A stretch of DNA of 20,271 nucleotides from Lachnospiraceae bacterium. Lineage in GTDB: Bacteria > Bacillota > Clostridia > Lachnospirales > Lachnospiraceae. The translations under genes were made by a program, and so were the position numbers. The DNA lies in contig JAAUZS010000055.1 of assembly GCA_014804495.1 (NCBI GenBank), positions 1 through 20,271 on the forward strand, read 5' to 3'. Of this stretch, positions 5,984 to 11,944 are shown in pieces (the first letter of the stretch is position 1; every line of letters starts with the position of its first letter). The notes under the pieces are model-generated. The model searched no databases and had not been told where the DNA came from. It saw only the letters and a program-made list of their open reading frames with translations.

Positions 5984-6178
5984 TTGGGTTTGCTTTTAGT
6001 CATTGCCGTGTTATTTATAGCACTTGCACTGTGTAATAAGTATTCTCCAGAGGACGCAAAAACGTTAAGATGGATTATAAAAATACTTGTTATTATATTT
6101 TGCGCTATTCTTATTTTCCTTTTGGTAATATTAATTATAGCTATGATTAGTCCAATTATAATTTCCTCAATGTTTTAG
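5984..6178 (+). CDS. Small two-span membrane protein, probable TTG start (64 aa)
   Basis: An in-frame ATG at 5945 has no ribosome binding site, whereas AGGGGGTGA (5971-5979) stands 4 bases ahead of TTG 5984, so the shorter form is chosen (ATG 5945 would add 13 residues). The product is nearly all membrane: about residues 2-18 (GLLLVIAVLFIALALCN) and about 30-60 (IKILVIIFCAILIFLLVILI and onward), with a polar loop NKYSPEDAKTLR between. No family is recognised. Its stop TAG forms the first base of the stem of the terminator that follows. Confidence 0.5.
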   Translation: MGLLLVIAVLFIALALCNKYSPEDAKTLRWIIKILVIIFCAILIFLLVILIIAMISPIIISSMF

Positions 6179-6204
6179 AGAAGTATAACACTTCTCTTTT
6201 TTTT
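6178..6204 (+). terminator. Rho-independent terminator before the adsorption gene
   Basis: GAGAAGT (6178-6184) pairs with ACTTCTC (6190-6196), followed by eight T's (6197-6204). It is a textbook intrinsic terminator at the end of the small-gene block. The adsorption gene starts 11 bases later with its ribosome binding site right after the T-run, so the site either caps the coat transcript or leaks to set a low level of the minor proteins, as the central terminator does in Ff phages. Confidence 0.8.
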
Positions 6205-6214
6205 GGGGGTAATT

Positions 6215-8230
6215 ATGAAAATAAAATTTAAAATATTATATATTATCTTATCAATAGTTCTATTATTTGTTTCTGTCTTTCATTTTTCATTTGTTACATA
6301 TGCTAGTGATTATACCGGACATGGTGGCGGTGGTCATAGTAGTTCATCACATGAAGGGCGTGATAAACTTACCGAAGAAGAAAAGACTGAAAAGAAAAAA
6401 GCATTTATTAATCAATTTGCGTTTTCTATTCAATATTTAGCTTGTAATGTTGGGGCTATTGTTGATCATGATTTTGCTAGTATTTTAGAAAATTATAAAG
6501 TTTATGATAATACAAATTGGAAAGAAGCATGGTGGAAAGAAGAAAATATTGAAATTGATGATTATGGTTGTATTACCGTTCCTGATGATATGGTTTCTTC
6601 AATCAAACAAGCTCTCCGAGAATACAGCGAAGAAACAAACGGCTATTGGCTAATACCTACGGCCTCTATAGATGCCTTAAACCCTCCTGATTTTTATGAA
6701 AAACAAGCGTACGTAACTTTACAGAACTTAATTAATAATCATGGTATTATAGCCTGTCAGCTTGAAGGCGTTTTACCTTCTTGGGGTCATGGTCATGATT
6801 CTTTCTTAGCAGCAGATTTTTCTGAATATATAAGTTCTGAATATAATCTAGTATGTTGGAACACCGGATATGATCCCTATACTGCTACTGATTCTATGTT
6901 TATAGGAATTTATGACAATAATTGGGAAAAATATGATATTGATAAAAAATATGAATGGAATCATACAATATATAGTAATGTCTCAAGCGGTTCTGAATTT
7001 GATAGGGGTGGCTATAATTACTTTTATCCTAATTATCCTAAATATAATGATGGTAAATTATATATATGTTCATCTACGTTAAATAGTAGATATCAATATT
7101 ACGGCATGCTTATCAGTAAAGACGGTTGCCGTATCCGTGTATTTAAGTCTATAAATGCCATGAAGATGTTTGATGCCGGAAAAAGAACGGTTTACTTCGG
7201 TCCCGGCTTTTACGAAAAAGACCCGACTAACATAACTATTACTATTGATGACTTTGAAAAATATTTAAACGGCGATTTAGACGACTATTTTAAACGCCTG
7301 CAGGATACAATCATTTCGCAGGGTCAGAATCTTTCTGAGGCTGATGTTGAGAAACTCACCGATTCAATATTAAAGGAATTGCATAATATCAGCGGTTCTC
7401 TCGGTGATTTAAACGAGTCTTCCGGCGAGACTAACAACCTTTTATCAAAGATACTCGCAGTACTTGAAAACCTTGATAGAAATGTGGCAAGCATACTTTC
7501 CTCTCTTGATGATAAAGTAACTTCCACCCTTGACTTTTCCGGCATTGAAGAGCGTCTCGACACTATAATTATGTCACTTGGTATTATATCAGGCCAGCTT
7601 GACGACATGACCGCGGAAGAAATTGAAAGAAAAACTGATAATGCTTTAAAAGAGATGCAGGACGAGTTTTCAGATATTGGGGAATTGGCAAAAACTAAGT
7701 TTCCTTTATCTCTGCCGTGGGATCTGGGAAAAGCATTTGACAAGATAAGCGGCGGTAATATAACAAGCGGTGAAAGTCCGCCTGAATCTGTAGCTGCGCT
7801 TCTATATGATGAACCTGATAAATTCGTATATACAATGTCATTGTATGATGATAACGGTATCGCTTTGTATGCTTCTGAAAATACAGACAGTTCGCAGGGC
7901 GGCGGTTATTTTCCTTCCATGGAGTTCAGCGTTGACAGCCTTCGCGGAACAGATAACGGCGGTCATATATCATCCGGTGGTCAGGAACATGGCGGCGGCG
8001 GTGCGTCAAGATGGGGTGCATGGCATTCAGACACCGGAGCGCCCATTTTTTATATGCCTGTTGAGTTTTCGCATAACATGAAAATAGGCGGTATGCTGAT
8101 AATAGACTTATCCGGCTTTGAAGTTCTGCACTCAATCGGACGGATAATGTTCAGCGTTATTTTCTGCATGAATCTTGTGCATCTTACATTTAAGGCTATA
8201 TCAGCCGGAAAGGACTTGTTGACATGGTAA
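6215..8230 (+). CDS. Adsorption/attachment protein, pIII-like (671 aa)
   Basis: The frame opens at TTG 6203 but ATG 6215, behind GGGGGTAATT, is the likely start. Residues 1-30 are a signal peptide (KIKFKILYIILSIVLLFVS, then FVTYA before SDYTG). Next come a GHGGGGHSSSSH stretch and a large Tyr/Trp/Asp-rich domain (about 60-360), a candidate receptor-binding part. A Leu/Ser/Asp-rich coiled-coil-like region covers about 370-480 (KILAVLENLDRNVASILSSL and onward), then Gly-rich segments (GGGYFPS, EHGGGGAS) and a C-terminal hydrophobic anchor (about 635-662, IGRIMFSVIFCMNLVHLTFK). Signal peptide, Gly-rich linkers, C-terminal anchor and a location just ahead of the pVI- and pI-like genes are the hallmarks of filamentous-phage pIII. 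The N-terminal part is clearly more AT-rich than the C-terminal part, suggesting an exchanged receptor domain. Confidence 0.75.
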   Translation: MKIKFKILYIILSIVLLFVSVFHFSFVTYASDYTGHGGGGHSSSSHEGRDKLTEEEKTEKKKAFINQFAFSIQYLACNVGAIVDHDFASILENYKVYDNTNWKEAWWKEENIEIDDYGCITVPDDMVSSIKQALREYSEETNGYWLIPTASIDALNPPDFYEKQAYVTLQNLINNHGIIACQLEGVLPSWGHGHDSFLAADFSEYISSEYNLVCWNTGYDPYTATDSMFIGIYDNNWEKYDIDKKYEWNHTIYSNVSSGSEFDRGGYNYFYPNYPKYNDGKLYICSSTLNSRYQYYGMLISKDGCRIRVFKSINAMKMFDAGKRTVYFGPGFYEKDPTNITITIDDFEKYLNGDLDDYFKRLQDTIISQGQNLSEADVEKLTDSILKELHNISGSLGDLNESSGETNNLLSKILAVLENLDRNVASILSSLDDKVTSTLDFSGIEERLDTIIMSLGIISGQLDDMTAEEIERKTDNALKEMQDEFSDIGELAKTKFPLSLPWDLGKAFDKISGGNITSGESPPESVAALLYDEPDKFVYTMSLYDDNGIALYASENTDSSQGGGYFPSMEFSVDSLRGTDNGGHISSGGQEHGGGGASRWGAWHSDTGAPIFYMPVEFSHNMKIGGMLIIDLSGFEVLHSIGRIMFSVIFCMNLVHLTFKAISAGKDLLTW

Positions 8231-8487
8231 ATATTTTAAAAATCGTGATATTAAAAATAATTGGTATGCTGCCGGATAGTCCCATTTCATCATACTTAGA
8301 CAATGTAAACGCTGATTTTTTTGATTATTTAAACTGGTTTCTGCCTATCGACGTTTGCGGTATGATATTCGGCGTTTGGCTTATCTGCATAGGCATATTT
8401 TATATATATCTGATTATAAAGCAGATAACAAAACTTATTATTGAAGGTATCGCCAAGGCTGCATCAATAGCTACATTCTTTGTATAA
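8224..8487 (+). CDS. Small membrane protein, pVI-like minor coat protein (87 aa)
   Basis: The start overlaps the adsorption gene by 7 bases. Hydrophobic segments lie at about residues 3-15 and 43-69 (CGMIFGVWLICIGIFYIYLI), with an amphipathic C-terminal helix (KQITKLIIEGIAKAASIATF). In filamentous phages a small multi-span protein (gVI) sits exactly between gIII and gI and closes the same virion end as pIII. The translational coupling suggests stoichiometric production here too. Assignment rests on position and topology, not on sequence similarity I can verify. Confidence 0.55.
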   Translation: MVNILKIVILKIIGMLPDSPISSYLDNVNADFFDYLNWFLPIDVCGMIFGVWLICIGIFYIYLIIKQITKLIIEGIAKAASIATFFV

Positions 8488-8492
8488 TAAAA

Positions 8493-8508
8493 TTCCAGAC
8501 GTTTGGAA
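8493..8508. promoter_or_regulatory. Near-palindrome TTCCAGACGTTTGGAA, site 2
   Basis: This site differs from the perfect TTCCAAACGTTTGGAA by one base. It lies between the pVI-like gene and zot, 27 bases ahead of the zot start. It is followed by AAATCTGA, close to the AAATATGA that follows the copy before the transposase, so the shared sequence is longer than the palindrome itself. Confidence 0.55.
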
Positions 8509-8535
8509 AATCTGAAATAAAAGAGGGAAAAAGAT

Positions 8536-9276
8536 ATGATTAATTTTTTCACTGGAAGACCGCGTAACGGTAAATCTTTGCATATGGCTATGATTATCTA
8601 TAAGGAAATGAAAAAAGGAAAACATGTTATAGCAAACTTTGAAATTAACGAACATATTTTTGATAAATTCAAAGAAAAGCATCCGGATAAGCTCGGCAAA
8701 TTCATATGCATGAAAAATATCCACTGGCTTAATAACTCTTATATTAATACTATTGATGCCAATGGAAAATATAAGCCGCCCCCAAAGGGCAGATATTCAT
8801 ACATAGAAGGTCTTTACGGCTTTGCTAAACAATTCCTTAAACGCAATAACAGGGGACAGATAATAGAACATCAGGCTATTGTTGTACTTGATGAGTGTCA
8901 GGAATTATTTAACTCCAGAAGTTGGAATCGTCAAGACCGCCTTGAATGGTGTTCATTTTTCAGACAACATGGTAAATATGGCTATGATGTCTATTTGATT
9001 TCCCAAGATGACAAGGTAATCGATAAGCAGATTCGTAATATCTTACAGTATGAATTTGAGCATAGATGTGTAAACAATTACAAGTTTTTTGGCAAGCTTC
9101 TCGGCATAATGGCAGGCGGCAAGCTTTTCTGCTGTGTCCAGAGAATGTACGGAGTAAAGTCAAAAGATGCCAAAATAAAAAGCACATTTTTTACTGGTCA
9201 GACTATGTTCTATGAATTTTATGACAGCTACGAGACTTTCGACAGGGATACTTTGGAATCATTACCGGACCCATGA
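8536..9276 (+). CDS. zot: Zot/pI-family filamentous phage assembly ATPase (246 aa)
   Basis: Walker A is GRPRNGKS at residues 7-14 and Walker B is AIVVLDE at 114-120. The Zot-typical stretch FFRQHGKYGYDVYLISQDDK (141-160), followed by VIDKQIR, is intact. These mark the Zot (zona occludens toxin) / gpI family, the inner-membrane motor that threads phage DNA into the coat during extrusion. Family members usually have one membrane helix after the ATPase domain and a periplasmic tail. Here the protein ends soon after the domain, with only a weakly hydrophobic stretch (about 183-202, KFFGKLLGIMAGGKLFCCVQ), and no obvious large outer domain. That fits a Gram-positive-type cell without outer membrane and the absence of a pIV secretin. 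Start behind GAGGGAAAAAGAT. This is the firmest inovirus marker in the window. Confidence 0.88.
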   Translation: MINFFTGRPRNGKSLHMAMIIYKEMKKGKHVIANFEINEHIFDKFKEKHPDKLGKFICMKNIHWLNNSYINTIDANGKYKPPPKGRYSYIEGLYGFAKQFLKRNNRGQIIEHQAIVVLDECQELFNSRSWNRQDRLEWCSFFRQHGKYGYDVYLISQDDKVIDKQIRNILQYEFEHRCVNNYKFFGKLLGIMAGGKLFCCVQRMYGVKSKDAKIKSTFFTGQTMFYEFYDSYETFDRDTLESLPDP

Positions 9277-9287
9277 AAAGAGAGATA

Positions 9288-9304
9288 CCCCGCCCGCCCC
9301 GCCC
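9288..9304 (-). other. G-quadruplex motif on the complementary strand
   Basis: The + strand reads CCCCGCCCGCCCCGCCC, so the - strand has four G-runs of 3-4 with single-base loops, the tightest kind of quadruplex motif. It stands out in an otherwise AT-rich phage, 12 bases after the zot stop and just before the hairpins of the candidate origin. On the virion strand it could form an i-motif. Confidence 0.6.
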
Positions 9305-9360
9305 TGATGGTACATTCAAGTATGGGGTGCAATGGACAACGAAGAAACAGTATAGCGGTA

Positions 9361-9480
9361 GTCTTATGTGTGGGAATCCTGAAGCGCAGCGGAAGGATAA
9401 CCGCGCATAAGACGCGAGCGGCACAAGTGCATGAAGTGAAGGTTGGGTCATGGCATCCGCTCCCCCTCTACTTGACAATA
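9361..9480 (+). other. Candidate plus-strand replication origin upstream of rep
   Basis: GTCTTATG (9361-9368) pairs with CATAAGAC (9406-9413); inside it GCGG and CCGC form a smaller stem. A second hairpin pairs GAGCGG (9416-9421) with CCGCTC (9457-9462), extended by TGCATGA (9428-9434) with TCATGGCA (9448-9455). Directly after comes CTACTTGACAATAG (9468-9481), which has the look of a rolling-circle nick site (pyrimidines then TTGA/CAATA). The 279-base gap between zot and rep holds no credible gene. Rolling-circle origins commonly lie beside rep; the nick position is a guess. Confidence 0.45.
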
Positions 9481-9555
9481 GCAACACTTCTGATTCATTT
9501 TTGAAAAAAAAAATAAAATTTGAGTATCTAAAAAATAGAAATAAGGGGAAAAAAT

Positions 9556-10353
9556 ATGCAATATAACTGCAGGTTGTATGAATACCCTGCAGGTCAGCAT
9601 GTCACTATTTATAAAAAGACTATATCGCGTAAAGAAAAAGATATATCAGATTCAAAGAAAACCACAAACAAAACACAAAAAAATGAAACTACTGACAATG
9701 AAACAAATATATTAAGAGAGAATGAAGAACGCTCGGAAGAATCCATAGAACATAGTAAAAGCGTCTCACTCTCACGTACCAAAAACAGTATATATAATAT
9801 AGCACGCTCTAATGAATGGCAATGGTTTATCACTCTTACATTTGACAGAAATAACACTGATTCAAGCGATTATGACATGATAACCTGCAAGCTTCATACA
9901 TTCTTAAACAATTTACAGACTCGTAAATGCCGGAACATGAAATATATCATAGTTCCTGAACTGCATAAGGATAAGCAGCATTATCATTTTCATGGACTAC
10001 TTAGCGGCGTTGAAAATCTCCGCTTCTGCTTTTCAGGGCATTTTGACAATAACGATAATCCGGTATATAACATAAAAGACTGGAAGTATGGTTTTACTAC
10101 TGCAACGCAAGTCAAGGATTCTCAAAAGGCATCTAGTTATATAACAAAATATATAACTAAGGATACCGATATAAAACTAAAAAACAAAAGGCGCTATATG
10201 TGTTCCCGAAACATTGAACGCGCTAAAGCAACATATCACGTAATTGATGAAGAAGATTTTTTAAATACGTATTCAGACAGGATAACATGGGCTAAAAACA
10301 TCAAGGTAGCTCCGGCACATCAAAGTATAAATTATTATGAATTAACCTATTGA
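9556..10353 (+). CDS. HUH rolling-circle replication initiator (265 aa)
   Basis: The three HUH endonuclease motifs appear in order: motif 1 FITLTF (91-96); motif 2 HYHFHGLL (142-149), the metal-binding His cluster; and motif 3 SYITKYITK (194-202), whose Tyr195-x3-Tyr199-x2-Lys202 matches the two-tyrosine YxxxYxxK site of the phiX174 gpA superfamily. Two tyrosines allow repeated cleavage and rejoining in rolling-circle replication, as expected for a phage initiator. The N-terminal 20-75 region is charged and low-complexity, probably disordered. Start ATG 9556 follows AAGGGGAAAAAAT. It is transcribed after zot through the presumed origin and ends at a clear terminator. The protein would nick the plus strand, probably just upstream of its own gene. 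Confidence 0.85.
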   Translation: MQYNCRLYEYPAGQHVTIYKKTISRKEKDISDSKKTTNKTQKNETTDNETNILRENEERSEESIEHSKSVSLSRTKNSIYNIARSNEWQWFITLTFDRNNTDSSDYDMITCKLHTFLNNLQTRKCRNMKYIIVPELHKDKQHYHFHGLLSGVENLRFCFSGHFDNNDNPVYNIKDWKYGFTTATQVKDSQKASSYITKYITKDTDIKLKNKRRYMCSRNIERAKATYHVIDEEDFLNTYSDRITWAKNIKVAPAHQSINYYELTY

Positions 10354-10354
10354 A

Positions 10355-10380
10355 AAGAAGGCTGACAACCTTCTTTTTTA
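10355..10380 (+). terminator. Rho-independent terminator after rep
   Basis: AAGAAGG (10355-10361) pairs with CCTTCTT (10369-10375), with a 7-base loop and a T-run continuing to 10379. It separates the phage replication/assembly transcript from the transposase gene, which has its own promoter. Confidence 0.8.
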
Positions 10381-10422
10381 TTGTCAAAAATTCCTGTTTT
10401 TATGCTACTTTTTCTGCATTTA

Positions 10423-10451
10423 TTGAAACGCAAACACATGTTTGGTATAAT
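10423..10451 (+). promoter_or_regulatory. SigA-type promoter of the transposase gene
   Basis: TTGAAA (10423-10428), 17-base spacer, TATAAT (10446-10451): a near-consensus vegetative promoter. The spacer carries CAAACA-CA-TGTTTG (10431-10444), a looser version of the CAAACGTTTG core of the palindrome found just downstream (10466-10481). A protein bound to these two sites would cover promoter and start point, which suggests repression. Confidence 0.7.
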
Positions 10452-10465
10452 AATTATAGGGGAAA

Positions 10466-10481
10466 TTCCAAACGTTTGGAA
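10466..10481. promoter_or_regulatory. Perfect palindrome TTCCAAACGTTTGGAA, site 3 (left of transposase)
   Basis: This is a perfect 16-base palindrome 15 bases after the TATAAT box and 27 bases ahead of the transposase start. With the five following bases (AAATA then T) it forms a 21-base inverted repeat with 11540-11560 on the other side of the gene, so it can be read as the left terminal repeat of an IS30-type unit or as an operator. Confidence 0.65.
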
Positions 10482-10508
10482 AATATGAAAAAGATATAGG
10501 TGTAAGAT

Positions 10509-11540
10509 ATGGGGAAACACATAACAGAAATTGAACGCTATAAAATTGAAACTATGCTAAAAGACGGAATCAAGCCATGTGATATAGCTGTTCGGCTTGG
10601 AAAGCATTTTACTACAATCTATAAGGAAATTGAAAAGGGGACTGTTGAACTTCTCAATTCTGATCTTACATATAGAAAAGAATATTGTGCGGATGCAGCG
10701 CAAAGAATAACCAACGAAAGAAAAGCTAATAAGGGGCGTGATTTAAAGGTCGGCAATGATTACGCTTTTGTAAAGCGTGTTGAATATCTTATCGGTGAAC
10801 TGCATTATTCTCCATATGCAGCTGTTCAGGATATCAGAAAGAATAAACCATGTAAAACAGACGTATGTAAAACTACACTTTACAGTTATATAGATAAGGG
10901 CATCTTTTTAAACATATCTAATAAAAACCTTTATTCTAAGAGTAAACAAAAAAATGAATATGATAAGGTTGAACGTCCATCACTTAAAAAACTTAAATCA
11001 AAGACTATAGAAGACCGCCCAAAGGATATATATAATCGTGATGAGTATGGACATTGGGAAATGGACACGGTTTATAGCGGCAAAAACAAAAGTAAAAGCT
11101 GTCTTCTGGTCCTTACTGAACGCTGCACACGTGATGAGTATCTCTTACTTATGCCGGATAGAACTTTAGAAAGTACTATAAAAACAATTAATAACCTTGA
11201 AAAAACATTAGGCTATGAAGTTTTCAGTAATCGTTTTAAAACAATTACCTGTGACAACGGCTCTGAGTTCGGGGACTCTTCCGGCATAGAAACAAGCTGC
11301 ATATATCCTGATAAGCAGCGTACGCAAGTTTATTTCTGTCATCCTTATTCTTCATTTGAGCGTGGCTCTAATGAGAACGCTAATAAACTTATAAGGCATT
11401 GGATTCCAAAAGGTGAAGATATAAGCAAATATGATGATGAGTATATACAATTCATTCAGGACTGGATTAATAATTACCCTCGGGAACTGTTCAGTGGTCT
11501 TTCATCTAATGAATATAAAGCATCTCTAAAAATATCCTGA
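10509..11540 (+). CDS. IS30-family DDE transposase, probable phage integrase (343 aa)
   Basis: An N-terminal helix-turn-helix (about residues 1-45, with IKPCDIAVRLGKHFTTIYKE) recalls the IS30 HTH. The catalytic triad is visible: D186 in HWEMDTV, D249 in ITCDNGSEF, and E284 in SSFERGSNENANKLIRHW, with the ERGxNEN signature of IS30 and about 34 residues between the last two. The length is normal for the family and no frame is broken. The enzyme would cut and join element ends; IS30 enzymes favour palindromic targets or other terminal repeats. No other recombinase exists in the block, and some Spiroplasma inoviruses (SpV1 group) also carry IS30-type transposases, so it may integrate the phage. 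It has its own promoter, a ribosome binding site AGGTG, and a terminator. A separate insertion sequence that landed in the phage is the alternative. Confidence 0.88.
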   Translation: MGKHITEIERYKIETMLKDGIKPCDIAVRLGKHFTTIYKEIEKGTVELLNSDLTYRKEYCADAAQRITNERKANKGRDLKVGNDYAFVKRVEYLIGELHYSPYAAVQDIRKNKPCKTDVCKTTLYSYIDKGIFLNISNKNLYSKSKQKNEYDKVERPSLKKLKSKTIEDRPKDIYNRDEYGHWEMDTVYSGKNKSKSCLLVLTERCTRDEYLLLMPDRTLESTIKTINNLEKTLGYEVFSNRFKTITCDNGSEFGDSSGIETSCIYPDKQRTQVYFCHPYSSFERGSNENANKLIRHWIPKGEDISKYDDEYIQFIQDWINNYPRELFSGLSSNEYKASLKIS

Positions 11541-11544
11541 TATT

Positions 11545-11560
11545 TTCCAAACGTTTGGAA
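11545..11560. promoter_or_regulatory. Perfect palindrome TTCCAAACGTTTGGAA, site 4 (right of transposase)
   Basis: Identical to site 3 and 4 bases after the transposase stop. Read on the - strand it continues into AAATAT and then CA, matching the bases after site 3, so the two copies are inverted terminal repeats of 21 bases around the gene. The outer side differs (TTTTTATTT here). Confidence 0.65.
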
Positions 11561-11569
11561 AAATAAAAA

Positions 11570-11594
11570 CCTCTATCCAGAGATAGGGGCTTTT
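11570..11594 (+). terminator. Terminator after the transposase gene
   Basis: CCTCTATC (11570-11577) pairs with GATAGGGG (11582-11589) with one G-T pair and a 4-base loop, followed by C and TTTT. Upstream A's give it some function in the other direction. Confidence 0.75.
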
Positions 11595-11805
11595 ATCATG
11601 TTCATTATTCAGTTGTTTTGTGCAATTTGTATATAAATGTTAAATTTATCCGGAGAGATCTAACCTCTTATTTATGATTTATTTGTATAAAATCACTAAT
11701 TATCATATTTTTAGAAATATTTCTTGACTTTTACCTTATAGAATAGACAGTAATTTATTATCGAATAAATAGAAAATAGTTCCAAAATGCTCATCCAATA
11801 CCCAG
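11595..11805. other. AT-rich gene-free stretch, probable right phage-host junction
   Basis: I see no gene, tRNA or clear repeat here. Composition stays phage-like AT-rich to about 11.8 kb and then changes at the pilT-side hairpin. TTCCAAAA at 11780-11787 is a half-copy of the phage palindrome. The host junction probably lies in this stretch, but no target duplication can be shown because the left end was not found. Confidence 0.35.
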
Positions 11806-11880
11806 AACTTAGGAAAAATAATCAAAGCCGGCGCGATTTCGCTTGCGGTGAGCGCCGGCTTTGATTATTTTTCCTAAGTT
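11806..11880. terminator. Perfect 29-bp inverted repeat, bidirectional terminator after pilT
   Basis: Arms 11806-11834 and 11852-11880 are exactly complementary, with a 17-base loop. The GC-rich core GCCGGCGC is flanked by A-runs on one side and T-runs on the other, so it ends transcripts in both directions. The tip sequence TTCCTAAGTTCG recurs at 11871-11882 and 11901-11912. The length is far beyond a usual terminator. Confidence 0.7.
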
Positions 11881-11944
11881 CGTGAGCCGAGATAACTTTC
11901 TTCCTAAGTTCGCGAACTGCAATAACTGTTTCGCAAATACCCTG

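Larger units (their letters stand above)
1..11600 (+). mobile_element. Integrated filamentous phage (inovirus), left end not identified
   Basis: Around 22 mostly very small genes lie on one strand with short gaps or overlaps. They include the markers of Inoviridae: a Zot/pI-type ATPase, a 54-residue hydrophobic coat protein without leader, a long signal-peptide adsorption protein just upstream of a small membrane protein, and a HUH rolling-circle Rep. The order adsorption protein, small membrane protein, ATPase matches gIII-gVI-gI of the Ff phages. The block is visibly AT-richer than the host genes that begin near 11.9 kb and run on the opposite strand. No Xer or tyrosine recombinase is present; an IS30-type transposase closes the block. 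The right limit is approximate, and the left end may lie before position 1. Inovirus identity is well supported; completeness and activity are not known. Confidence 0.88.

Noticed and set aside
7324..7743. 139-codon open frame on the - strand inside the adsorption gene
   Set aside because: It is the complement of the Leu/Ser-rich coiled-coil coding region, which is well explained on the + strand; no ribosome binding site.
9307..9504. 65-codon + strand frame between zot and rep
   Set aside because: No ribosome binding site, unlikely composition, and it covers the hairpins of the candidate origin.
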